In this document: one piece after another, positions 26,801-35,987 of the stretch
Numbering within the stretch: position 1 is the first letter of the stretch
How the letters are laid out: each line of letters begins with the position of its first letter
NCBI RefSeq assembly: GCF_002078875.1
Contig: NC_034415.1
Location: forward strand, 18,753,975-18,817,974
Direction: 5' to 3'
Source: Numida meleagris
Taxonomy: Eukaryota > Chordata > Aves > Galliformes > Numididae
Length of the DNA: 64,000 nucleotides
Translations under genes and position numbers: made by a program
Notes under the pieces: model-generated
Database searches by the model: none
The model's input: only the letters and a program-made list of their open reading frames with translations
Told to the model about the DNA's origin: nothing

Positions 26801-29800
26801 TTGTTAGGTTTGGTGAACTTGACAGACTGATAGGCTCTTCTAAGCAAATCATAATACCAGCCTCTGACTGATCCATAACTGACATGATAACAACTCTCTT
26901 TCTCCAGCCGCCTCAGGAGAGGTGACACTCTCCATCCACACAAATGATAAGAAGCATCAGTAGCTCAGACAGCAGATAAGAGCTGGCAGGGAACAAAGGA
27001 AAGGGACACATCTGTGCAAGCAGCCTCTCATGGTCTGCCACAGGGCACCAATCCTGGCTCTAGCAGCTTGAGCTTAAGCTGAACAGCTGAAGAGGGGCTT
27101 GAGCATGCCACCCCAAGAGCCACCACCATTTTGTTCTTTGTCATTTACCAACTTCCAATTTGGAGCATTGCTTGCAGACAGACAAGGGGCCTGCCCACCA
27201 CAGTGCCATATGGAGGAATAAGGCCAGTCCAGGCAAGTGTTAGCCACTCTGATACAGCCCAGCTCAAAGGGCAAACAGCCAAGCCAAAAAATAAGAAACA
27301 AATGCACTGTGCCACCTCACAGTTAGGTCAATTTCACCCGCTGGCTGCTCTCCAAGCTGAGGCCAGATGAGAACAAGGCCTGTGGGCAGCCCCATGCAGC
27401 TTCCTCCCAGGCAGTGCCAGAGAGTACAGGGCCACAGGCCAGAGAACTCCATCCGTAAAAAACTACATCTGTGGCAAATGATTCCCTCAAGACCATATTT
27501 CAAGTAGAACTGAAAGCAGGGGTGGAGAAGGAAGCTTGATACTCCATTTGGCCCTCTGTCACAGGTGCAAGCCACTGGCAAAGGACGTCATTGTGTTACA
27601 TCTGCATTGCTGACAGTGGGATGCATCTGAGGAAAACAGCAGTGGGATGTCATTTAGTGTCCTACAGCTCTGCTACTGCTCTAGTGGCAGCCTTGTGTGG
27701 GGTCTAGCAGGCCAACCCAGATGCTCCTAATCGTAGGCATAGACAAGCACCTGCAGAACTCCTCATGCTCTGATGGAAATGTGGGCTTCCCTTCTACTGT
27801 TCCCCATCACGCCTACAAAGGTTATGTGGATTTCAGCCCCAGAACACTTCAAATGCCTTTTTCTTCACTGTGGTGTCACTGGATGATGGCAGAAAAAAAT
27901 GAAATGAAAGCAACCAAGCTATTCAATTCTGTTCTAGAACAAATGAGGGGGGAAAATTCTTTTCCTAATATATTTCAGAGAGAGCATTTTGTTTTCTTCA
28001 GTTTTATAGAATGTAGGGTCTATTTAAACACAGCTTTCATTTTTAAGAAGTGAAAAAATTAGTATGAGATGGAGATTCATGATTGGTAATGTCTTTAGTT
28101 ATTTCTTTAAAAAAAAAACTAAAACAGTCTAATTGCTTATCTGATCATTCAAACAACCACTCCAACCGAGTTTGTTAATAACAGGCACAACAGCACACAC
28201 TTAACAAACATCAGTTTTATTCTCTCAAGTAATGCAAAAGTTTTTTTAAGTTAATCAGTACTCAAAAATAATATAACCTGGAGAAATTCACGTGGCTCTA
28301 ATCAGAATGTTAAATTTTATTTTATTAATATTAATCACAGTCATTATCTTTTTTTTAAACCAAAATGTTTCAATCTAAATAGATTATATAAAATTCATAT
28401 ATACATTCAGCTTTATTGCAAGCTACGTAACTTTGCCAGTTTACAACTGCAACTCAGTTCTACTTCTCACAATGAGCAACAAGCATTATGGCTTTACACG
28501 TTTACCTTCATCTGACCTTGTCAAGCTGACAATCATCTAGTAATCACTGTCACACCTTTGAACAGATAAAACTGGCAACAGAGTGGAAATGTGATATTTA
28601 GAAACTTGATCCAGAGTTTCTCTTTTTAGACCTTCATCTGGATGGTATTCCCCACTACAGCCTATAAGTCTCCAGAATTCTCAGTGAGTCAGTTCCATAC
28701 TAACCACAAGGCTGAGAACATCAACCGGTCAAAAATAACAATTAAATCATTCTTTATCCTCTTTAGTGAACAACTGCTTTTTCTCAGAACAGATATCTTC
28801 AAAGAGTAATGCACTAAAGATGTATCCACCCAGGATAATATACAGTTACATCATCAGTTATAGCATAGCTTTATTTGTACATGACTGAGGACTGCCAATG
28901 GAAAATTTATATATTTTCATAAGTTTGATGTAAGCTTAATATAGCTACCTAATAACAGTTTATATACCTAATTAAAACAACAGCTACTGTAGTACACTTC
29001 GCGATTCACTCAAAACTTGGTGTAATTTTGATCAGTAATTTTCTTATCCAGAAAAGAAACAGGAGAAAAATTATTGTGTAATTTTCATTGTAAAGTTTTT
29101 TCTCTCCCTTCTCACCCTTAACCTTCATATGCATTTGATCTTTAGTTCAGCATAACAGTGCTGTGACATTTCATGCCAACTGTGGCAAGGTATTATAAAT
29201 CATAGCTGCTACACCAGTCCTGAAATATCTAGGATACCTCTTTCACTGAGTTATCTCACACAGCAGACAGAAGAAGGAAATTCTATTTGGCTGGCAGAGA
29301 CCTCATAAAATAGATTCATCAGATAAGATTACTAACAAATTATTTCCTGCGTCCATATTTTCAATAGTAAGAGACATTGATCAACAAAAATAGGGTTAGA
29401 ATTTGTTTATATAAAGATACTGTATTAGATAAGAAAGAGGGTTATACTATATGTTATATAAAGTACCCATGCAATACCATATTGTATATGTTTTATTAAT
29501 CACATTCTTATCTTCCATTAAGCCTAAACCTTAGAAGAGTTCAAAAATAAGTTGATTGAGTGATAACATGATCAGAAGCTATTAAAAGCACTTATTGACT
29601 CAGTAGAGCTCAGATACCTTTACAAAGGACATCATAATCAACTTACTTAAGAAGCTGAGACATGGGACTTCAACTTTTTTTGCAAAATATAACACCCAGT
29701 GACATATTTCCCTCTATATGTAGGTGTCATCTATATCAAGAAACCACCAACATGTTTTCTAGCTACTTGACTTATTTCATTCTCCCTGGGGAAAATGCAA

Positions 29801-32800
29801 GAGCCTCGACTAGTTGCAGCAACAAGAGTAACCACATCCTCTTGGTTCCAGTGTGGTTTTGGTACTCTATCAAGTGGGCAACTTTGTCTCCCCAGATACA
29901 TTCAAAGTACCACTTTCAGTGTTTTATTGTTAAAAAAAATAATTGCAGAATGTACAAGAAATAGTTCCAAGTTCCTCCCTACAGCTACAAAAGTACAGCT
30001 AAAAAGTATCTGAGAAGTAGATTATTAACACAGCAAGCATCACATGCATCATGGTATCAAATTTAAGCACGACTTCAGGGAACAGCAAGCAAACAATTGT
30101 TGCCATTGGGTTGCAAGGAGGTGGTTTGGAGGGAGTGTCGCCTTTGTTCCTTTAAATTTGCTTCGCTTCAATCGTTAGCCGAGATTGTGAGAATTAGTTT
30201 CAACAGATAAGCGAGTACTTTAACACTCCAAATATTTCAGCAAATTTCACAAACTGATCCTTTTCTCTAACCTTCTAAAATGTTTTAGCCTTTTTTTTCT
30301 TGTAAAAAAATGTCACTTATTGCAAAACCTATACTTCAACACTATTGTTCAGTTTAGGTTATTTTTCAGCAATTTCATAAGAGTTTAAACTGAACAGGTT
30401 TAAATCAAACACATCTATGAAAGTTTAATGTGGCTGAGCCTTACAGTATACTTAACTGTTTAGCATCAGGAGGCAATGCTACAGAACAGCATACTGGGCA
30501 CAAGCTCAGCAGCTGAGTTCCTGTTGCTGGAAGAGAGAGACAGCTGCATTTCTACTCTCGGTGCTGCTGGGAAGGCTTCCCTGTTCCTCAGTTCCCATTA
30601 TGATGCAGAAGTCCTTTCACCACATTAGATATCTCAGCCTTCATGGGCACTTGTTAGACTCACCCACTAAGCATTCAATTCACCTCACCTTACAAAGCAA
30701 ACAAAATAATCAGAAGTGTGAGCTATGGAAAAGCATGAGCATGCAAACTGGAAGCTTCCATGGCTTCTATCATTTACCATTCCCTTCCCATCTGAACAAG
30801 AAATAGCCTTGCTACAGTTAGATTTTAATATTCACATTTCAAGTGCCTGGTTAGCCATTCTGAATAATTCAAAGCCCTACAATGTGCTGTCACAAGAGCA
30901 TGCCAGCAAATGCTTTAACAGATCTACATTGTCCTTTGGTCAGTGCTCATTTCTCTATCATACAGGCTGCACTTCTCCTCCCCTGTGCAAAGAATCCACC
31001 GGTTTTGACCAGGAAAAAAAATAGGCACAGTAAAACTGAGCAAAGTGGGCAGGAATGCAGGCCAAAAGTCAGGTTCTAAAGGGACAGACAATAGGGATGT
31101 TATCTTCAGGTGACAGATGAAGAATAAGATAACTGGACAAGAAGAGGTGAGTATAGGGAAAGCCTCAGGAAGCCACTGTTGGAGCTCCTTCACTCCTCAG
31201 ATATTTGCTGTGAAGGAGCAAGCAGCTGCTTTTAATCAAGACCAGCATTGTCCAGTATCTGTCCTACCCTACTTATGATCAAGGACTGCACAGAAGTTTC
31301 TGTCACTCTGCACTGATTGTTCAGTGTCTGCCCAACAAAAACTGCATTTTACACCAGGTTCTCTGTATCACTGCTTGAAGTCAATCACAGAGCCTGGAAA
31401 GGATTCTCCAGCAGAACTAAATGCAGCTGGTTCTGCAGGACACGATACGAAGAGGAAACTAGGTGCTGCAACCATGCTGAGTCAAAAAAAAAAAGTGATA
31501 GATGATAAGCATAGCTCATCCTGTACTTGTGCTGAAATGCTTAAGTAGGAACTTAACCAATAATCCATTCTCTTGCCTACACTGCAGTAAACTCACATGA
31601 CATATTAAATGTATTCATTTCAGTGGTGGTTTGCCAACTGCTCTCTACACTGAGCTCCTCCCCTCACCCCTTCCCCATCTATTTTCCACCTGGGTGACTG
31701 CAGGGCAGAGATCTCTCTGATAGTGCCTGTTTCCAAAGGCATTCAGGTATCATGCTCTCAGGCTTCAGGGCACCTGGGTCACAGAAACTTTCCTAGATAA
31801 ATAACACCTGCAAGTGGCATTTGAGTACCTCAGTCTTTCAGCTTGAGGAAGTGTTTCTTCAGGCATTATGCTTTACACCAGACTGTACGAATGCAGCATT
31901 TATTAATTGAGAAAAACAATTTAAAATGTCTGGTATCCACTTATTTCCAGCAAATTTAGCAGCTGTCAACAACTTTTATTTTTCACAGCAACACTTGCCA
32001 CAAATCTATCCTACTTTTTCCCTATTAGAATTTTGTCACATTAATCAGGTTTGGATTCCTCACTCAGCTCTGCTGTCTTTACAACAGGAAGTCATTTTGA
32101 ATACTATTTTTGTTTTGTACAACATTGTTTCTTGAAGCCAAATGAATTTCTTGAGTTTAAAAAAAAAAACTGCAGGCATTGGAACAGGCTGCCTAGAGAG
32201 GCAGTGGGTGCCCCATCCCTGGAGACACTCAGAGTCAGGCTATACAGGGCTCTGAGCACCTGATCGAGCCATAGCTGTCCCTGTTCATTACAAGAGAGTT
32301 GGTCTAGATGGCCTTCAAAGGTCCCTTCCAACTCAAATGATTCTGTGTTCTTAAGTTCAGTGCTTCCAGCACTAATTCCCCATCTGTTTTTACCAATAAA
32401 CCACATCAAAAAAAAAAAAAAAAGCATACAGGAATAGGACAGTGAAGAAAAAAAAAAATCTCCAGTTTAGATTCTCTTTAGTTTAACAAAAGCTGTAGAA
32501 GTGCCAGATTTTCTGCCTAGCAGGAGAAATGGGAAAAGCACCATTTCTCCAGAGCTGAATTTCCTGGTGAATGCTATTTTTTTGAGTCATTGAATCAACG
32601 AGATTGGTAACAAAATTTCATTAAGATAAAAATTAAAACAGAAGACAATCTGACAATTAGAGAACTTGAGAATTAAAGGTATAACTGGAGATTGAACAGA
32701 GAACAAAAGGGAACAGAAGCTCAGTATGGAAAGAAAATAGAGAAGCAGAAGGTCAGAGCAGCTGGGAAGGTACTGCTTAATTACTTAATGCAACAGTGAC

Positions 32801-33881
32801 CGGTTAAACTTATTCACTGTTACTGACACTTCTGTAATTTACTGCGTGAAATGCTGCTGGGTAAGAGCAGCCGGCCCCAGAATAAAGTCTGTAGCAGTGC
32901 CTTGGCACTTCAGAAGAGGCAGCTACACATAAGAGAGTGCTAAAGCATCTGGAGGTCCCCTTGCGTCAGTGCTGCTTCTCTTTCGATTTGCCACTCAGAA
33001 GTTAAGGTTCACAGAACCACGTATGCATGGTAGAAGAACCTGATACGGCCACTGCCTTCCAGCTAAGGGAAAACAATGCGTCCGCAAACACAAGTGAATC
33101 ATAATCCAAACAAATGTTTAAAGCTCAGCTCAGATGAAAAATAAAATAAAAAAGGCTGCAGAGTAATAAATAAATACATTCTTACAACAAATTTAAATAA
33201 CCTCGATTAATAGGGCACTGTTTAACGATCCGGCAAAGACTTTCCAGCCGTTGCAGCAGTTGCTCTCAGAGGCGGTGGGTTCCCACCCCTGCACTCCGTG
33301 ACACCCCGCTGCCTTCTCTGGGGGCACGTACCCCCAGCAGCCCGTTGGTTTGTCCTCGATTCCGGCAAGAAGCGCTGCAGCCAATAACCCCTCACTGGAA
33401 ATAATTAACCCACCCCACTCCGTCATGCCCCAGAGCTGCGGAGCCGTACTAACAGCAGGCCGGCCTGAAGTTCATCAAGACGGCAGATAGACTGAAGGGA
33501 CCGGTATTTTTCCGTGTAGAAGTTAAACGCGGTTACGCTTACGCCCCTTCCCACACGTAAATATCCGCTTGGAAATAGCAATTTCACCCTTAACGGAACG
33601 CGGAGCCACCCCCCGCCGCACCCTCGCCCGGGCCCTACCTCGGTGGGGGCGATGCCGAACACCTCGGCGATCTTGGCGTACAGCTCGCGGGCGCTGCTGA
33701 ACCCCTCCACGCGGCCCGTGGGGCTGCCGTGCGCCAGCTGCGTGTGGAACTGCAGCCGCGAGGCGCTCGCCACCGGGGCCCGAGCCTCCGCCGCGGGCGG
33801 TGGGGCCGCCGCCTCGCTGTCCACCAGCTTGGAGGTCTCCTTGGACCTGCCCTTCTTCCTAGTCCCCAGCCCCAGGGGCAT
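11701..33881 (-). CDS. GIPC2: GIPC2, GIPC PDZ domain-containing adaptor (six coding exons)
   Basis: GIPC proteins are cytoplasmic adaptors: the PDZ domain binds receptor C-termini and the GH2 domain binds myosin VI, directing endocytic traffic. The six exons join with compatible phases (0,0,1,0,1) into 318 residues, close to human GIPC2 (315). GH1 is in the N-terminal part (about 40-107). PDZ follows (about 115-200), with the carboxylate-binding loop LGLT at 128-131 and the alpha-B segment [10 protein letters not shown] at 174-183. GH2 is in the C-terminal part (about 240-318), ending [20 protein letters not shown] plus a short tail. The start at 33881 is chosen because [20 protein letters not shown] aligns with the known GIPC2 start. 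GIPC2 rather than GIPC1 or GIPC3 is called from the N-terminus, the [12 protein letters not shown] segment and the DNAJB4 neighbour. The promoter is a CpG island. Confidence 0.95.
15639..15680. repeat. stem-loop, 14-bp perfect arms
   Basis: TCATAAACAATATA at 15639-15652 is the exact reverse complement of 15667-15680, separated by 14 bases. Pairing extends two or three positions outward with wobble pairs. It lies in GIPC2 intron 5. Confidence 0.85.
18898..18920. repeat. GA-rich microsatellite
   Basis: About nine GA units with one GG interruption, in GIPC2 intron 5. Confidence 0.85.
19282..19363 (-). CDS. GIPC2: GIPC2 coding exon 5
   Basis: Residues 241-267 plus the first base of 268. The acceptor is TTTCAATAAAG before 19363 and the donor is TTAG|GTGAGT after 19282. 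The encoded peptide includes [17 protein letters not shown], the GH2 hallmark helix. It is only 82 bases and was found by joining frames, not as a free-standing open frame. Confidence 0.94.
19364..20081 (-). other. GIPC2: GIPC2 intron 4
   Basis: About 0.7 kb, pyrimidine-rich on the plus strand (CTT/TCC-rich between 19500 and 19990). No other feature seen. Confidence 0.85.
20082..20191 (-). CDS. GIPC2: GIPC2 coding exon 4
   Basis: The last two bases of residue 204 through residue 240. The acceptor is TTACTTTAG before 20191 and the donor is GAAATG|GTATGG after 20082. It encodes the linker after PDZ and the conserved [16 protein letters not shown] entry into GH2. Confidence 0.95.
20556..20610 (-). 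other. candidate alternative exon of GIPC2
   Basis: Fifty-five bases flanked by an acceptor (TTTTCATCATAG) and a strong donor (CAGG|GTAAGT). Spliced after exon 3 it would introduce a TGA. As a first exon, its internal ATG at 20592 reads [12 protein letters not shown] and leaves one base that completes a GAA codon with exon 4. That would give a short, PDZ-less isoform. This is inference from splice signals only. Confidence 0.25.
23098..23168. repeat. TA/CA microsatellite
   Basis: Alternating purine-pyrimidine tract of TA units mixed with ACAC/GTGT, ending in about ten TA repeats. It lies just downstream of GIPC2 exon 3 in the transcript direction (intron 3). Confidence 0.9.
23285..23465 (-). 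CDS. GIPC2: GIPC2 coding exon 3
   Basis: Residues 144-203 plus the first base of 204. The acceptor is AAACAATAG before 23465 and the donor is TTTG|GTGAGT after 23285, phase 1. It carries the second half of the PDZ domain ([42 protein letters not shown]). Confidence 0.96.
23466..26570 (-). other. GIPC2: GIPC2 intron 2
   Basis: A 3.1-kb AT-rich intron. No transposon or second gene recognised. Confidence 0.85.
26571..26756 (-). CDS. GIPC2: GIPC2 coding exon 2
   Basis: Residues 82-143. The acceptor is TTCCTGCACAG before 26756 and the donor is AAG|GTAAAT after 26571, phase 0 on both sides. It begins [20 protein letters not shown] and contains [19 protein letters not shown] and the PDZ loop [11 protein letters not shown]. 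Confidence 0.96.
26757..33638 (-). other. GIPC2: GIPC2 intron 1
   Basis: A 6.9-kb intron. It contains a GC-richer patch at about 26960-27860 with no recognised origin, a truncated CR1 at 32172-32353 followed by an A-rich stretch near 32406-32424, and the CpG-island shore at 33190-33638. Confidence 0.85.
32172..32353 (+). mobile_element. CR1 LINE 3' fragment
   Basis: Sense CR1 3' end: 'gcaggcattggaacaggctg', 'catccctggagacactcaga', 'ggccttcaaaggtcccttcc' and the 'caaatgattctgtgttct' tail. It is 5'-truncated and lies antisense within GIPC2 intron 1. Confidence 0.92.
33639..33881 (-). CDS. GIPC2: GIPC2 coding exon 1
   Basis: Residues 1-81. The start codon is at 33881-33879 and the donor is CACCGAG|GTAGGG after 33639, phase 0. 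It encodes the basic N-terminus, an Ala/Pro-rich linker, and the start of GH1 with [18 protein letters not shown] and [16 protein letters not shown]. The exon is very GC-rich and inside the CpG island. The same frame stays open upstream to an ATG at 34145, but the family start is here. Confidence 0.95.
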
Positions 33882-33962
33882 CTTCCGCGCCTGCAGCGGG
33901 CTCCGGCCGCCGCTTCCCCGCGCTGGACTCTGCCCCCGGCGCCGCCCCGGCCCGGCGCAGCC

Positions 33963-33975
33963 ATGCCGCCGCCAG
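33963..33975 (+). CDS. candidate gene exon 1 (coding part)
   Basis: ATGCCGCCGCCAG followed by GTGAGG, a near-ideal donor, phase 1. The ATG has C at -3 and -2 (GCAGCCATGC), a moderate context. Upstream sequence is CpG island. Confidence 0.45.
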
Positions 33976-35987
33976 GTGAGGCCCGGGCCCTCCCGCCCCG
34001 CCCCGCCCCACCGGGCCCTCCCGCCCCGCTCTCGGGGCGCACACACGGGGAAAGGCACGGCTGGAAGCAACAGGGAGGGCAGCGGCACCGGCAGCTCCCG
34101 GGCTACCGCCCCACACAAAAGCAAAGTAACACGGACCTGGGACAAGAGCTATTCCTACACATAAACAACGCTCCCTGTCCACAGGATTGGTTAGGAAGGG
34201 TTTCTTTATTGGAAGGGCACTTTCAGTAGATCACACCAGTAACACCCAGTCAATCGAAGACAGTTCATGCTTCCTATATTGGCCTGCGCAGACATCTCAT
34301 CCTTTTGTTTCCTCTATTTGGACATTATAAAGCATATACTATGAACTCTATTTATACACCTTTTGAAGTCTCTAATTTATACACAAAGCCATTTTGTAAT
34401 TTGTAAGATTGTCATCTTTTCAATTAGTAGGCTCAGGAATTTCTACTGGGAAGAAAGATGTGCTAAATATTGATCACAGAGGTTTATATTTAGGTTATAA
34501 AAGAAAACAGGTAAGGACTTCTGACAACTCTTGCCTTTTTACCACAACTTAGCGTACTGCAAGTTAACCTGCAAGGATTAACACAGCCATAGCCATATAA
34601 GCAAAGTTTTAAGACATTGTTGTAATGGACAACAGGTTTGGAGTATTGAGATTTAACATTTAGAAAAATAGTTTTCTAACACTTGCGGGATTTAAAATGT
34701 TTCCATTTCCACTGTGGAACAGAGAAATATATTCCACATAATGACTTAAGATACTATAGAAGATCTCTTCTGTGCTCCAATGTAACTACACTCACCTCAG
34801 TGGAATTACTTCATTTTCAGTGGTGTACGTAATCCACATCTTGAATGTGGAAGACGTGAAGAGTGGAAGATTTATGAAGCAGCATCCAGCACCTCTGCAG
34901 GAACCTGCTGTAAAGTTGCAGAGAGAAGCAGTACTGCTTTGCCTTATCTTTCGAGTCTCAGAAAAGACAAAACACCCAGAGAAACAAAAATTGATTCTAG
35001 CATTGGAACCAGAGCAGACAGGCACATTGAAGTGGATGATGAAGACGCAGCTTGGAGTGAAACTTCAAGTACAGCTGTTCGGAGATTACCTAGCGCATAT
35101 CAGAAAATGCACAAAACAGTTAAAATTCTGTTCTTGGGGGGAAGAGTAAGGCTTTGAAGTCAGTGGGATTTTGGTCTTTTCAGATAGCATGTGATATGCT
35201 TAACTGAATAATCAAACATGTCTAGCTTTTACCCAGTAAACTGAAGTTATTAATTTTCCAGCAATTCCCACCAGTAAAATACACCACAGAATAAACTTAC
35301 CATCACACTTTAATAGTTGACCTTCCAAGACCAGTATGAAACCAGAAAACTGAAAAATCAAGATTTCTCTGAACTTCGAAAACTGTATGCACTTTCCTTT
35401 CCAATACTGGAATAAAACTGAGAGCACATTAGCATAAATTGAGATTGTAGTGAGACAAAATTAAAAGACAGCACCAAATGGTTCATGTCCAAACATTGAT
35501 ACTTTGGTTTTTCACTGTTACGCAATTTTTCAATAAGCTATTTCTTATAAAACATGCAATTTACCACTTACTAAAATGTCAATGTCGCTAATTTTTTTCT
35601 AATACAATTCTTCTCCCTACCAATCTTGAGCTCTACTAACTCATTCCTTATCTTCTGAAACCATAATTGAATCAATGTTAAAATCATCAATTGCTGTTCA
35701 TTACTGATGTTAGCAAGTCAGTTAAATGGAAACAAAAACAGGCAAGTTTCTATATATAGCAGCAGATTAGCTGGATGGACATTGCTATAGCCCTAATTTA
35801 ACAATGTTGCAAAACCTCCTCTCACAGAAGTGTTAAGCTTCCATGCACCTATCTATCTTTAAAGGACAGATGGAAAGAGGCAGCTAAACTTGTACCAGAA
35901 CTAAGTTCATCCCACTTGGAAGAACAGCATCAGCTTTTAACCACAGAAAGAAAAAGCGATGAGAAACCAGCGCAGCTGACCAAGTAA
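33963..35987 (+). CDS. candidate four-exon gene divergent from GIPC2, function unknown
   Basis: Four plus-strand blocks join into one 186-codon frame: 33963-33975, 34431-34510, 34801-35145 and 35865-35987 (TAA). Junction phases agree at all three introns (1/1, 0/0, 0/0). Splice sites are CCAG|GTGAGG, TTAGTAG|GC, ACAG|GTAAGG, CCTCAG|TG, AAGA|GTAAGG and TTTAAAG|GA. The predicted protein has an N-terminal hydrophobic-aromatic and basic segment ([15 protein letters not shown] at about 23-37), a Ser/Thr-rich charged middle (about 58-125) with an acidic patch [11 protein letters not shown], and a charged helix-prone tail ([20 protein letters not shown] at about 147-166). No signal peptide or known domain is recognised. 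It could be a lineage-restricted protein or a non-coding divergent transcript with an incidental frame. Conservation and RNA evidence are not available here. Confidence 0.5.
34431..34510 (+). CDS. candidate gene exon 2
   Basis: Eighty bases encoding [20 protein letters not shown] and six more residues. The acceptor is a tandem TAGTAG, so a start at 34428 would add one codon in the same frame. The donor is ACAG|GTAAGG. Only this frame is open through the exon. Confidence 0.5.
34801..35145 (+). CDS. candidate gene exon 3
   Basis: An open stretch of 115 codons, phase 0 on both sides. The acceptor is CACTCACCTCAG and the donor is AAGA|GTAAGG. The start reads [21 protein letters not shown] second frame is also open across the whole exon (see findings). 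Confidence 0.5.
35865..35987 (+). CDS. candidate gene exon 4 and stop
   Basis: The acceptor is CTATCTTTAAAG. It encodes 40 residues ending KPAQLTK and TAA at 35985-35987; the other two frames close within 14 codons or fewer. Possible polyadenylation hexamers are ATTAAA at 36624 and AATAAA at 37138. Confidence 0.45.
   Translation, partial: DRWKEAAKLVPELSSSHLEEQHQLLTTERKSDEKPAQLTK

Larger units (their letters stand above)
33600..34110. promoter_or_regulatory. CpG island, probable bidirectional promoter
   Basis: Base composition jumps to very high GC with many CpG, unlike the AT-rich flanks. It covers GIPC2 exon 1 on the minus strand and the start of the candidate gene on the plus strand (ATG at 33963). 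No TATA box is evident, as usual for CpG-island promoters. Exact transcription starts cannot be read from sequence. Confidence 0.85.

Noticed and set aside
27264..28053. Overlapping frames of 105 and 118 codons in GIPC2 intron 1
   Set aside because: No splice signals that fit and no family resemblance; explained by the local GC rise.
33635..34042. Minus-strand 135-codon frame overlapping GIPC2 exon 1
   Set aside because: Out of frame with the conserved GIPC2 sequence; Gly/Arg/Ala-rich reading of CpG-island DNA. Relevant only as a possible upstream ATG.
33643..34229. Two long plus-strand open frames across the CpG island (173 and 166 codons)
   Set aside because: They are antisense shadows of GIPC2 exon 1 in GC-rich, stop-poor DNA, with Pro/Arg/Ala-rich composition and no family resemblance. 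One runs straight through the strong GTGAGG donor at 33976.
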